This document shows, piece by piece, positions 1 to 10,951 of a DNA stretch of 64,000 nucleotides. Each line of letters opens with the position of its first letter. Position 1 is the first letter of the stretch. A model generated the notes under the pieces. That model was not told the DNA's origin. It did no database searches and was given only the letters and a program-made list of their open reading frames with translations. The stretch comes from Protopterus annectens (lineage: Eukaryota > Chordata > Ceratodontiformes > Protopteridae), in assembly GCF_019279795.1 (NCBI RefSeq), contig NC_056740.1:228160111-228224110 (forward strand). Direction: 5' to 3'. The position numbers were made by a program, and so were the translations under genes.

Positions 1-1020
1 TTATTTTTTCACCCGGGAGGCTATCTTTGCCTTGTAGTTTGCTTTGACAGATTTGACCATTTCTCTAATTTGTATGCTTAGACTGGTGAGTGCCTTTTTG
101 CACCTTTTTGTCTGTTTCTTCTTGGCTTTGGAGAGGATTTTTTTCCTTTTGTTGAATAGCCTATTTAAGCTAGGAGTTCATCAGGAGTTCATCAGGGTGG
201 TTTGACTCGGACAAGTGCTGAATGCTCTATTCAGCTATGAATGTGGTTGTACAGCTCAGAGTAGGCCTCAGTGTCATCTAGGTATAGAGAGGCTTGGAAG
301 TTTAATAAGCTGTCACTTAATTTGTGGTAGTTGGCCTTAGTAAAGTTCTTAACAGGTTTGGAGCTTGATGGGGTTTCTAGGTTAGTTTTAATACTAAAGG
401 AGATCATTGTGTGGTCAGATTTTACCAGGGAGGAGTTAATGTATGGGAGGAAGCAGCAACCCCTTCATGTTCATGAGTACTAGGTGCATTTGTACCTCTC
501 ATTGGGGAGCTAACTAGTTGCTCTGGGATGTATGCATTAACGAAAGTCTTAAAACCTCTGAGCAAGTGAATTATAGGTCATATAAGTCTCACAGTTTATG
601 GAGGGGTAGTTGAAGTCAACAATAAGTATGGCGTTAGGCTAAATGTTAAGAGATTCCAGTAGTTTTAGTTAGGAGGTATGTTTTTTCAGACTCATGTTAG
701 GGGATCTCTAGCTAGCAAAGATATGCAGGGGGGGGTCATACCTATGGGTAGTTGGGCATGGAGCAGCTCAAGCAAGTCATGTTATTGGAAAAGTCTAGTG
801 GCGTACTTGTCCTTTATAAACACTGAGACACCTCCTCCCTTTGTTTTACCCCAAGCTCAGGATGATTGAAATGTATGAAAGGCATCGTAGCTTTTTGATA
901 GCCAGGGTGCTTTCCATTGTTTTGAACCATGTTTCCATGATTGCACATATGTCTACATTCTCTAGCATGATGAGTGCTTCCAGGGAATACAGTTTTTTTA
1001 TTTAAACTCTCAGCACTGAG
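1..1020 (-). pseudogene. CR1 ORF2 fragment: APE endonuclease and linker
   Basis: Translation in shifting frames gives NVDICAIMETWF (the ETW metal-binding block of APE endonucleases), IVDFNYPSIN (GDFNYP block with G changed to V), LVKSDHTMISF (SDH block with the catalytic His), then a Lys-rich linker close to the left edge. The same blocks occur in the same order at 43.2-44.0 kb. In CR1 LINEs this domain nicks target DNA to start target-primed reverse transcription. At least ten stops or frameshifts make it a pseudogene. The RT domain is expected immediately left of position 1. Confidence 0.72.
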
Positions 1021-1044
1021 CATCTGTACCTTTAGGTAGTCATG

Positions 1045-1930
1045 AGTGATTTTTGTTATGTTGGAGGGTTTAACAACTTGTCATGGCCTAAAAAAAGCTA
1101 TGAGGATAGATCATTTTTTTCAAGTATCCAGAAGCCAATTGGTGACAAGTGCAAAGCATTTCTGACAAAGCATCATGGTTTGTCAATCATGTCTCCTCAG
1201 ACTGACAGATATTGGATTCCCTTGTTTTGACACCAGAAACTAAGCCAATTGTTGAAGTCAATAATTTTTTGTTGGTACTGTTCCATCATCATTGGTGTAG
1301 ATAGGATGCTACTCAAGGCTAGATTCATACCAATGAGGTACGTCTTTGATCATTTATGCCCACATGGACTATGACCATGTCATACTGGTACTTGTGGTTT
1401 AAAAACCTAAGTGCATGTGTGATCTCCTGGCTCCAAACAGACAACTCACTGTGATCTTCTCCTTATTTAGCTTGGTAAGCAGAACATAAGTATGCCTTAC
1501 AATGGAATCTCCAATAATTACAATGTTTGGCTGTGTGGTATGTTGCCTTATGGGCTTGGAAGCAGGGCTACTATGATTTTCAGAATTATCTGATTTGTGA
1601 GATGCTGTCTTTTTTGAGTGTGCATGGGGCCACTGAGAGATGCTTTTAGGAGGTCTTGAAGGTTTGGGTAGATGAAAAGTAAGTATCTTCACATAAGTGA
1701 GCATTTTGGGTGTATTGCTGACAACCTGGTTTACATTTTTCATGCCTATATGTGAGAACTTTCTCTCTAATGACATTGTGCATCTACATCTCTCACACAC
1801 TGTGTTCAACTGTTCTAAAATTAAATTGTTCTCAGTGAACACGAGGCAGTTACTACACCGCCTCAGGATTTTGATATCCACCAGGCCAAAAACAGATGAT
1901 AGGGAAGAACCTATTATACCCGATCCTTAG
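1045..1930 (-). pseudogene. CR1 ORF1: Cys-rich plus SGNH esterase-like protein (decayed)
   Basis: The open part (1881 to 1399) starts near a CxxC...CxxC cluster (CSNC, then CERC), followed by a polar linker and IVIIGDSIVRH, which is the GDS block of SGNH/GDSL esterases. A frameshift follows. The next frame carries IVHVGINDQRRTSL (the GxND block), and further on LHLSP, where the catalytic DxxH block should be. Relative to the copy at 44-45 kb, about 75 bp are missing after the GIND block. CR1 ORF1 proteins with such esterase domains are known to bind nucleic acid and lipid and are thought to assist retrotransposition. This copy cannot encode a full protein. Confidence 0.75.
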
Positions 1931-1935
1931 TAGAT

Positions 1936-2812
1936 GGGAAGGAGTATGGGAGTCACTTAAATGTCTAAGTGAGAGTGTTTAGTTGTATACTATTAGATGA
2001 CCTGCAGTGGTGCTGTCCTCTAAATAAACTGGCAGCTCTTTGAGCAGCTATGAACAGTGGGAAACTATGGCAAGGGTTTCCTATAGAGGGTTTTAAACCA
2101 GAGACATTTGCCTAAATGTGTGGCTTTTATACCAGCAGGGCGAAAGACTTTTTTTGCACAGTTAAACCCTCAGGCCATTCAGATGAACACACAATAAGCC
2201 TTTCACCAGCAGTTCCCAACTTGGATGGGATGACTCAGCCCTCTGTTTCCACCAGAGTGCAGTATAAAACCCTTTTAATGTGAAACAAACTGGTTTGGAG
2301 CTCAAGTGCAGTAACAGATGCTTTATAATAAAAGGCAGAACTGCAGTATTAGGAATCCTTGGAAATAAGTTTACAAACCCTGAGAAATGTTCACAAATAC
2401 ATGAAAAAAGTGGGCAAACGTAAGAGAGCTTCTACAAACACAGACAAACTTTGTAACATTTAGAAATATTTTGGCAAACTCAGGAGAACTTTGGGAAACT
2501 CAGATCAGGTTTTGCAGTAGCAAAGGAGGTTAGGAAATATCAGAATACTATTAGAACGACCTAAGAGAAGTATGGTAACAAACAGATGGTGTTTCTATAA
2601 CAAGTGCAGGCAGAAAAACGGTGATAAATTCAACAAAATCAATAAATGCAGCAAAGAACTGGTAAATAACACAGATAATTAGGACAAGTGCAAAAAAAAT
2701 GATATTAGCTTTGTAGGTCCACAGATGGTTTTAAAAGCAATCCAAGTCTTCTAGTCGCATGTGTCTAAGCCAGGCACAGGGAAGCTCTGAACAGGTAGAA
2801 GTATAACCTCCC
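1936..2812. other. Unassigned spacer, possible CR1 5' UTR
   Basis: No coding similarity seen. The first 350 bases sit directly upstream of the CR1 ORF1 on the minus strand and may be its 5' UTR. From about 2360 to 2700 short purine-rich phrases of the form 'acaaac...gaga' recur loosely, like an old degenerate tandem repeat. Confidence 0.3.
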
Positions 2813-5330
2813 ATGGCACTTATCTATGAGTGGAGCTGTTTTATTGTACACTTTCATTGCTGTATAATACACTTTTTTCATTTACATACACTTTGTTTAA
2901 TAATATTTAAAACATCATGTTTCCTTTTTCAGCCTGTTACTTTCTACACCCATAGCCATCATTTCATTTCCACTATTCCTTCTTTATTCCTCTTTATTTT
3001 ATTATATAAAAATGCATCACATCTTCTTTGTTACAGTGTAAAAAGAACGCTGCTATGCTTCTTTCTCTTTGCAGTAATTAGACATCCTTTCTTCTTGAAC
3101 TTTAAATTTCATGTTCCCTTTTACAGGTAATTTATCCATCATTATTCTCTACAAAACAATCCTCACATTCATAAAACTCCTAAAATGTCTTCTGCCTGTA
3201 TTTTGTAAACTTTTTTTGCCCTTTCTTCTAATGCCTGTCATGGAAACATAAACTTGTTTTCCATCAATATTGTTATTTTTCCCAGCAGATAAATAAATAA
3301 ACTCTTATTATTCTAGCCTTTCATTTCTCCTCTTATATCTTATATTCTTACTTTCTACCAATTAATTTCCCTTCATACTCCATTCCTTCACCATTCTTAC
3401 TCTCCTGACTTCTTTTCTTTCCCACTGCTTCTTTCCAGACTTATTTGTACTTTAATTGTAAAAAATTTCCCACCACTAAATCTCTCCTTCTTTTCATCAT
3501 TTTATTATCCAGAAACGATTAATTGCTGCCATAAAGATCACTAAATTAACTAAATGCACCTATCTATTTCTCATGATATTAAATACCATCATTTTTATAG
3601 AATTTAGTCTTATGTCCACCCATAAAAAGGAAATATGCCTCCTTAAACACCTTCTCCAATTTCATGGGAAACAAACAACCCCCTCCTAACTTTGTTGATT
3701 TCCCTAAAACATAGGTATTTAACATATGCCCTTTCTCAGAATAAGGCAACTAATATATTTCTACCAGGTTATTATCCGTATTTCCTGTAATATTTCTTCC
3801 CATTGATTTGCTACTGTTTCATAACTTCTGAACCACATTTTTATATATTGATCTCATTCATAGAAAAATAAATATCATTTTCACCATTTTGCCAGGAGCT
3901 TTCCTTTTTATTTATTCCTATTTTCCCCAATAACTTCTCATTTTTTACCACTACCTCTTAATTCAACTTTGTATGATAGTAACAAAAGTAATTTCTCCAC
4001 TCTCCTTTTCTGCCATTTTGTTTCTTGCATTTCACTCCCACCCATCTCCACCACAGAATTTATAATCATCACAAAGAAGCACATACTTAAGAGGCACTCT
4101 AATTCACCCCTGTACAGACTTTAAACTATTTTTTCCTACCCATCCATTAACCATCATCATCATCCATGACTTTTCATATACTTACTATTACACCTTTATA
4201 ACTTTTCATCCTATTCCATCCACATCTGACAATGACATGCATTGTTGAATGTTTGCTACATCACATGCAACTAACTTCCCACCACCTTTTCCACCTCACC
4301 AAACTATTTGCTGTTTCCTTTATTGTAATTAACATCTCATTCTACTTCCTTTTTAACCCCATACTCCTTCTCTCCTATAATTTCAAGTGATATCTTCTGA
4401 AAATGTTCCATAATATTCTCATAAATAACTTGTAACCTGCATTCCTTAGTGTTAAAGACTTCAGTTTTTAAAATCTTTTCTCTCTCCTTGCTTCCACATA
4501 AATGTTTCACTCCTGTACACATTTCACCTCTGTTATACCACTCTCTAAACACTCAGTCATTATATGAAAAAATTGCCTTATCTTCTTCTTACCGTCCTAT
4601 ATAAAACCCATAACTCAGACCATCAGGTAATGGGAATGATTTCTCATTCCTCTCTTTTTGCAACACTAATAATTCTCCCTTTCTATTTTTTCTAACTTTT
4701 TTTGCCAACCCACTCACTCTCCACTTACCTTCTTTCACACTTCTTTGTTTGCATTTTCTCTGTACATATCTTGTCAGTGCTTTTATAATTTCACTCTGTT
4801 TATACCTTTTTAACCTTCCTCATCTTTTATCATATTCATTCTAACTTCTGCATACCATCACCTCCTTCCTCCAAAATGGTGAATCTTTGTTTTTTCCTTA
4901 AAAAACCCTCTGTTTATACATCATAACTTTCACTCTATCCTTATTAAGCTCATATAACTGCATTTCCATATCTCTAACTTCCTCATTATTTCCTTGTAAA
5001 ACTTTTTAATTGGCAATTTATTTTATTGTATTATTTATTCTCTTTCCTTTTTTCTCTTCCCTTCTGCCTATATTTTCTTTATTAAATAGTCACCAGTTTG
5101 ACCAGTTCTTATAAAATAATCCAACAGATAACGCTGAGAGGTAACCAAGGACTTGAAAAATTTCAACCATGAAAAGTCCATGAAAAGCAGCACGTAGATA
5201 AAGTGTAAAATCCAAAGCAATGACTTTTATTTGTATTATAAAATGGTCTCAGTGATTATGGGTCTCTCAATAAAATAGCTTTCTCTGCATTTGTGCTTTC
5301 TTTCATTATTATCTTACTAGACTTTTTAGC
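2813..5330. other. Pyrimidine-rich, strand-asymmetric region
   Basis: For about 2.5 kb the plus strand is dominated by T and C, with very few G. Such skew often marks an old LINE lying antisense, because LINE coding strands are A-rich. Translations of the minus strand give Lys/Glu-rich stretches (for example around 4337-4552) but no RT motif that I can name. No host gene signal seen. Confidence 0.35.
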
Positions 5331-5339
5331 TCCATTTTA

Positions 5340-5505
5340 AATACTTCCTCATTTTCTCTGACCCTAGCACATAAAGCCATATGATCAGAAAACTCTGCCA
5401 GCTACTTACTGACCCTCATTTCCTTCATATTTTCTGAAAATAAAATAAAATCTATCTCTGTTTGTAAGTTTCCATACACATATGTCATATTTTCTCTCCT
5501 TAAAA
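5340..5505 (-). pseudogene. Possible RTE-type LINE endonuclease remnant
   Basis: The minus strand reads NLQTEIDFILFSENMKE, a stop, then FSDHMALCARVR. This resembles the C-terminal blocks of the APE endonuclease in RTE-like LINEs (a T-x-IDYIL block followed by an SDH block). Only about 55 residues match, with one in-frame stop, so the clade is a guess. It would make the adjoining pyrimidine-rich region the decayed body of the same antisense element. Confidence 0.35.
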
Positions 5506-5532
5506 CTATTCTTCCAACCTTATTACTTTGGT

Positions 5533-5902
5533 TATCACATAGGGAAGTGCAGTGACAAAGTGGATAGCATTGTTGCCTCACAGAAAGGGGTTTCCTGGTT
5601 CAAGTCTCAGCGTGGATGACTTCTGTGCAGAATCTGCATGTTCTCCCTCGGTTTGCTTGGGTTTCATCTAGGTTCTCTGGTTTCTTTCCACATTCCAAAC
5701 ATATGCAGTAGGTGGATTGGACACTCTAAATCGGCCATATGCGTGAGTGAGTGTGTGTGTGAGTATGGTGTGGCAGAACTACTGTGGCAGGGCTAGCCAC
5801 CTGGTGGTGTAACCCTTAGCTCTAGATGATTGTCACTGTTGAAATGACACTCCAAACCCATGTGAAAAATGGGAAAAAGGGGTTCTGGATGGATGGATCA
5901 CC
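5533..5902 (+). mobile_element. tRNA-derived SINE with V-SINE central domain and TGGA tail
   Basis: The head contains a tRNA-like B box (GGTTCAAGTCTC). It is followed by the conserved centre of fish V-SINE-type repeats: TGCATGTTCTCCCTC, a degenerate GTTTC-rich stretch, a copy of the ACTCTAAAT motif and a short GT run. It ends in (TGGA)n-like sequence. It abuts the broken 3' side of the Penelope-like element on the other strand, so it may have inserted there. No clear TSD was found. Confidence 0.7.
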
Positions 5903-5904
5903 TT

Positions 5905-6960
5905 CTCATATTGTGTTATTTTCTCTTTTTCCTTCTTCAAACTACAGTTGTTTTTCCAATGGCCCATCACCATGTTTGCAAAACTCGCACCACATGGTTA
6001 GCCCATTGCTACCCCTATTTTCTGGAGGTATATTTCATTATCAAATGAGATGATGTTGTAAGACAAAATAATGTCCAAAAGTTCTTTAATGAGCTTAATT
6101 TCTTCTATTGGAGCTCCTCTCTGTCTCATTTGAGCCGAGAACCATTCAATACCTTCTAAATGAGGTATTGAACTATATAGGTCTCTCACATCGATGGTCA
6201 GGAAGTTGTAATCTTGGTTGAATTGCAGTTTATTAATTTCTTCTAAGAATGACCATGAATCACAGCATATTTGTGTTTTCTTTTTAGTATATTTTTTTAG
6301 GACAGAATCTACTAACTTAGCACTCGTGTACGTTAGAGAATGTCTTGCATCAACTAATGGGCACATTGAGGGATTTTCTATGCTCTTGTGTATCTTAGGT
6401 ACTCCAAAAAGCCTAGGAATTCTAGGATACAACATGGTTAAGTAGTTAAATGTGCGGACATCTATAGTTGCCTGAATGAACATGTCATTAAAAATGAATT
6501 CACTAGCTTGTAAGCTGAATTAAGTTCATCTAAATTTACTCTTTCGTAGGCGGGGCTGACTAGTAGTTGGTGCATCCTAAATGTGTAGTCATCAATACCC
6601 ATAACCACCAAGCCGCCACCCCTTATCAGGCTTCATTAGTCTTACAGGAAGATGCCTGAAATCATTCAAGATTTCAATTTCACTGCTAGTTATGTTTTTA
6701 AGTCCTTTTGACATGTTTCTGTTGTTTGCTAGTGCTCTAATGTCCAGTTCACACACGCTGTCAAATAAGGCTAATGTGGGGTGAATTGGTGGATTGTAGA
6801 TACTAGGAATCCTTAAGTCCGTAGTTGAACAACATTACCTAATAAAATAGCAAGATTCAATTTCCTTATATAACATTTAAGGTCCAACAAAGTGCACGCT
6901 AAATCAAAATGACATGTAGGTACAAACATCAAACCCTTTGATCAAAGTTCCGCCAACTCT
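5905..6960 (-). pseudogene. PLE reverse transcriptase, partial
   Basis: In order on the minus strand: SKGLMFVPT (the PLE-specific N-terminal RT block), DLKCYIRKLNL, MKPDKGW (the 'PADKGG' block), LFGVPKIHKS, TSAKLVDSVLKKY, TIDVRDLYSSIPH (RT motif A with its catalytic Asp), IGVAMG and, after one in-frame stop, PCGASFANMVMGHW. The longest open part is 6483 to 5998. These blocks and their order are characteristic of Penelope-like RTs, which are related to telomerase. The YxDD box is absent because the copy ends at about 5905. At least four stops or frameshifts precede the open stretch. Confidence 0.85.
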
Positions 6961-7019
6961 TTATCTATGGTTATATCTGTATAATTGTAAATTTTGAAGT
7001 CAGCAGCTTTGTCTAAGAT

Positions 7020-7725
7020 AATTTTACAGTTATTATTCATTAGTTGTTGATCGTGAAAACAAACAGATATTACCTCTTTCTTTTCGCCCCCCCCCCCCGA
7101 GTATTGTATGGATGCTGACTGCTCACTTGCCCCGGATTGTGGTTCTGTGTTCTCGGGGTATAAAAATTTTGGCGAGTAGATTGTGTTACTTGTGCATATG
7201 TTTCTTTGTTATTTTGAGGAGGTATCGCATTTTTACTGTTGGTGTTATTTTGAGCGTTTGATACTTCCTTCCTGCTATAACTGCTCATTGATGGTACTGG
7301 TGACGTTATCTTCTCATGGGTCGTACCATTAGCTTTCCATCTTGTAGGTGGATAAATGTGTCTGTTCAAATTCCATATCTGAGAAGGCGGTGGGTTTGGA
7401 TATGCCGATTTATTGGAATAGTTAAATGGGTCGCGTTTCAATTTTTTAACTTTAATTCCTCTTAGTTTATTCACCTGTTGATCGATACTGGTGAAGATTC
7501 TGTTGTAATCGTATTGGTAATGGGTAAAGTCCACACTGGACTTAATAGTTTTGTCCAAATCCGTGATTTCTTTTACCAGAGTGTTCACTGTATTTTGGTA
7601 GTGTCTTGACATCAGATCTAAAAGTTCAAGACCTTGTTTATTAAATAGTGCAATTAATTCAAGGTGAAATGTAGAGCCACAGTCAAGTCCAGTTGGATAC
7701 TGCTATGAATGTAGTCCCTTTGGGG
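7020..7725 (-). pseudogene. PLE N-terminal region
   Basis: The frame opens after a stop near 7725 with LDCGSTFHLELIALFNKQGL, then ELLDLMSRHYQNTV and a coiled-coil-like stretch rich in charged residues. A Ser/Asn/Gln-rich middle follows, ending in a basic GGGAKRKR, which could act as a nuclear signal. A poly-C tract (7088-7099 on the plus strand) encodes the Gly run just before the stop. Vertebrate PLE proteins typically start with a poorly conserved coiled-coil region like this. The strongest support is its position directly upstream of the PLE RT remnant. Confidence 0.55.
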
Positions 7726-7737
7726 CTATACTACGTC

Positions 7738-8735
7738 TAGTGCACTCAGAAAAATATGAAATTTCTAGTTGCAGTTTTTACATTTTAGGAGCAAGTGTTT
7801 TAGGGCAGACCAATTACATGATTTAAGTTCATCCTGAAACTTGTTAGGATTAAAGCTCTTATTATTTCTTACTGTTCTATTGCAGGGCTGGTGGGAATTA
7901 TAGGTTTTGTGTCTACAAAGAAAGGTGAGAAAGTGATCACTGAAGTCATCAAGAACGGTCCCTGATGTATACATTTGGGGGGTGGCTGTTGATTAGTATC
8001 CAGTCTAGTATACTTTCTTTGTGATTAAGCTTGCCTATCCTGGTGGAGGTGGATATGACCTGTGTGAACCCATGCAGGTTTACATGGGTGGTAGGAGATT
8101 GTGAGGAGCAGGTATTCCAGTCAATGTTAAAATCTCCAAGTACTATGGTTTCTTGGGGGTAGTTATTAGCTAACCAGTGGAGGATATCTTCAAGGGTATT
8201 GGTATTATTCCCTGGGGGAATGTACAAGCAGACAATATTTATACATTTGCTTTTGTTAATTTGGAACTTGGTAGAAAGTATTTCTGCTTTATTGACATGG
8301 GGTGGTTGCATGGGGTCTGAGGTAACATTTAGTGTAGATTTGAAGAGTACAGCTACCCCACCTCCCTTCCTAGTAGTGCGGTCACGTCTAAGTATATCAT
8401 ACCCGGGTGGTAAAACTTCATTATCTGAGGTTGATGGTTTTAGCCAGGTTTCAGTTAGGCACAGTATATCAAGGGAGTGGACTTCTAGGAGGGCATGAAG
8501 GTTATGTACTTTATTATTTATGCTTCTAATATTTAGATGGCAGAACAGGAGGGAGTTGGGGGACCTATTTATAGATAGTGAATTGGTAGGGTTATTAGCA
8601 CATGGGGTTGTGCTATCTAGAGTGGAAGGGCCAGGGTTTGGGTGAATATCTCCATCCTTTGTAAGGTTATAGTTTAAGTTTACAATAAGCTTCAGGAATT
8701 TGTTTATAAGTCACTGATAATATTTGGCTTTTGAG
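7738..8735 (-). pseudogene. L2-type LINE ORF2 N-terminus: APE endonuclease
   Basis: The minus strand gives GDIHPNPGP, then LNIRSINNKVHNLHALL, DILCLTETWLKP, a GGGVAVLF block, VLGDFNIDW, ISTSTRIGKLN and ILDWILIN, then after one frameshift DDFSDHFLTF. These are the APE endonuclease blocks in order (E of TETW, D and N of GDFN, the SDH His), nearly intact from about 8560 to 7950. It continues into a linker ending ALKHLL at about 7765, where the element stops. The same protein is encoded by the plus-strand copy at 20.9-24.1 kb. The RT is missing here. Confidence 0.8.
8627..8653 (-). other. 2A-like motif GDIHPNPGP upstream of LINE endonuclease
   Basis: The nine codons read G-D-I-H-P-N-P-G-P and lie about 30 codons before the endonuclease core. 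The 2A consensus is D-x-E-x-N-P-G-P. Here the Glu is His, which probably weakens ribosome skipping. Related 2A-like sequences are known before the endonuclease in some L2/CR1-group LINEs. Confidence 0.5.
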
Positions 8736-9250
8736 CTGATGTATCTAGATTTAATAGGCTGATGTTATACTGTGGTTAAGGAGTTGGTGACAGGAGTAAC
8801 TAATGGGTAACCTGCCATATTTCACACAGTGGGGGTAGTATGGCCTTTTGGGTAGTGGAACCTAGGTAAGACTGATTTTCATAATTGGAGAGGTGGTATG
8901 GAATTAATGTAAGGGATAGCAGAGAGAGTAGTGACATTGTTTTAGATGGTGACATAGTTAGAGGATGGGTTAATGTATTAAATATAGAGCCCTCAGGATT
9001 TGGTGGATGATAATAAATGCTGCGATGGGGGTGAGGGGCTGGGTTAGAATGAGGAATATAATACTGGTTGGATCAGATAGGAAATGGAGGGGTGATGTGA
9101 GGGGTGGGTAAAATGAGGAGTAGAATTCTGATTGGTCCAGATAGGAGGGGTGTGGTATTGTGGCTATAAAGTTAGCAACAGTGGGGGTGGGTGGAAATTG
9201 GGGGCAGGGAGAGGTGCGGAGCAAGCCTGAGCACAGTGAGGGTGAATGGA
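8736..9250 (-). promoter_or_regulatory. Candidate 5' UTR of L2-type LINE with tandem CCAAT-bearing unit
   Basis: On the minus strand two ~65-bp related units (about 9055-9120 and 9121-9185) each carry CCTATCTG followed by a CCAA-type box (GGACCAATCAG in one, GATCCAACCAG in the other). Tandem promoter monomers are known in some LINE 5' UTRs. The position upstream of the endonuclease fits, but no transcription start is visible. Confidence 0.3.
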
Positions 9251-9255
9251 GCAGG

Positions 9256-9717
9256 GCTAAACCAGACGCAAGGATCTTAGAACCTGCATTTATAGGTAAG
9301 TATGCTGTGCTTTTATAAAGTACTTTTTTTAATGTTTAGTTTTACTGTTTAAAGCATACTTTTAACAGGTTAGAATCTTAGAACCTGCAATTATAGGTAA
9401 GTATGCTGGGCTTTTATAAAGTACGTTTTTTAATGTTTAGTTTTACTGTTTAAAACATACTTTTAACAGGTTAGGGGTTCATTAGACTTTTCTGTTATGC
9501 TTCCATTTTAATTTAGGGAAACACTGTGTGTTTTGCTGCCAGTCATTAGCTTATCTTAGGGGTAATACATGTAAGCCATCCAGGATTCTTTCGGGATAAA
9601 TGGGTTTACTTTATCTTTTAATTTTAGGGTTGGTAATGTAATAGGGGCTAATTATTAGTGCTATAGACCCACGTCAGCAGCTGTGGTGTACACAGAGAGA
9701 ATATAGAGATAGTAACC
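9256..9717. repeat. Repeat module, first copy (with internal 101-bp duplication)
   Basis: The sequence beginning CTTAGAACCTGC occurs at 9276 and again about 101 bp later. It is followed by TTAGGGGTTCATTAGACTT and about 230 bp of unique-looking DNA that leads straight into one minisatellite unit. The same module, with only one copy of the 101-bp part, recurs at 10585-10951, also directly before minisatellite units. Confidence 0.75.
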
Positions 9718-9824
9718 TTAACAGGTCTGTTTGATCGGGGGCAGCTTTTCAGCTTAAATTCTGCCGGGTAGCGTCCTTCTGTTAATGCAAGCCTTGCAGG
9801 ACAGCTGTTAGAGGGGATAGTTCC
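9718..9824. repeat. Single isolated unit of the 108-bp minisatellite
   Basis: One complete unit (TTAACAGGTCTGTTTGATC ... GGGGATAGTTCC) separated from the main array by 1.1 kb. It sits after the first repeat module exactly as the array sits after the second. Confidence 0.85.
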
Positions 9825-10584
9825 TGAGTGGGAAAGATGGATTAAAAAACATAAAAACTAGTGGAATAGGAAAGCAGTTTCCTTAAATTCAGGAAGTCAC
9901 AATGCTCCAGTTGGTAATTTACAGCATACATTCAAATATTTTCTGGTCTCTACTCAGCAGTCAAGCAACATTCATGTAGTAAGGATATGTCTCCTAGTCA
10001 CTATAAATGTACGGTAACAGTTAAGCTATCTAGGCTTTAGAACACAGTTTACACCAAGATGTTACACAAATAAGCCGTAATGAAGTGCTAAAACAACAAG
10101 CCTCATAGTTGCTAGATCTGTATTACTGAACTGTATAAGCAGACAAGCTTCTTAGTCACTGCAGAACGTTTTGTCTTTGCAATAAGGTTTGTCAGCAATA
10201 TCTTTTAACCAATGATAAATAGCAGTAAAACAAGTTAATTGGCTATGTCTTTTAACCGACAATGTTGAACAGCTGTAATACAAGTTTACGTTGTCTCAAT
10301 TACAAGTAAGGTGATTTCATGCAGACAATAGTACTTTGAACCTTGATTACAGGTAGATATTTACTCAACAGCTATTTAATTTGCAAAAAACAGTTGTAGC
10401 TGTAGAAAAAACAATTGTAGCTGTGGACAAATGTACATGTATACACAGGTTACATACCACGAGGGAGAGGGCCGCCGACTGGGTCTAGGAGCACTGAATA
10501 TTTGAAAAATGGCAGGTTCTGAAGGTGATTTTCTAACCTCACATACATAGTTGTGCAGGGGGAGGGGATCTGAGATATGACAGG
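9825..10584. other. Spacer between the two repeat modules
   Basis: No coding signal. A short phrase at 10465-10502 (GGGCCGCCGACTGGGTCTAG) also appears at 14300 and 15130, just after the array and its duplicate, so this spacer is part of the same compound repeat. Near 10385-10430 a GTTGTAGCTGT motif is repeated. Confidence 0.5.
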
Positions 10585-10951
10585 CTAAACCAGACACAAG
10601 GACCTTAGAACCTGCAATTATAGGTAAGTATGCTGGGCTTTTATAAAGTATGGTTTAAATGTTGAGTTTTACTGTTTAAAGCATAGTTTTAACAGGTTAG
10701 GGGTTCATTAGACTTTTTTGTTATGCTTCCAATTTAATGCTAAATTTAGGGAAACACTGTCTGTTTTTCTGCCAATTATTAGCGTATCTTAGGAGTAAAT
10801 ACATGTAAGCCATCCAGGATTCTTTAGGTGTAAATTAGTTTACTTTATCTTTTAGTTTTAGGGTTGGTAACATAATTGGGGCTAACTATTAGTGTGATAG
10901 ACCCAGGTCAGCAGCTGGTGTGTACACAGAGAGAATATAGAGATAGTAACC
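10585..10951. repeat. Repeat module, second copy
   Basis: Starts GCTAAACCAGACACAAGG and runs parallel to 9256-9717, ending GATAGTAACC just before the array. Differences are scattered substitutions and loss of the 101-bp internal repeat. Confidence 0.75.

Larger units (their letters stand above)
1..1935 (-). mobile_element. CR1-type LINE, 5' part, truncated by window edge
   Basis: Reading the minus strand from about 1935 down to 1, the order is ORF1 (Cys-rich N-terminus, then esterase-like domain), then the APE-type endonuclease of ORF2, then a basic linker that normally precedes the reverse transcriptase. The RT lies outside the window. The order and motifs match the near full-length CR1 copy at 41.2-45.1 kb, including the same flanking phrases in ORF1. 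Many stops and small deletions show it is inactive. The 5' boundary is uncertain; 5' UTR may extend to about 2.3 kb. Confidence 0.8.
5903..7735 (-). mobile_element. Penelope-like element, 5' two-thirds (copy A)
   Basis: On the minus strand this reads a PLE ORF from its N-terminus (about 7720) into the reverse transcriptase and stops abruptly at about 5905 next to a SINE. The YxDD-bearing half of the RT and the GIY-YIG endonuclease are missing. It directly follows the broken end of an L2-type LINE on the same strand (about 7738), so one inserted into or recombined with the other. Several stops interrupt the reading frame. Confidence 0.82.
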
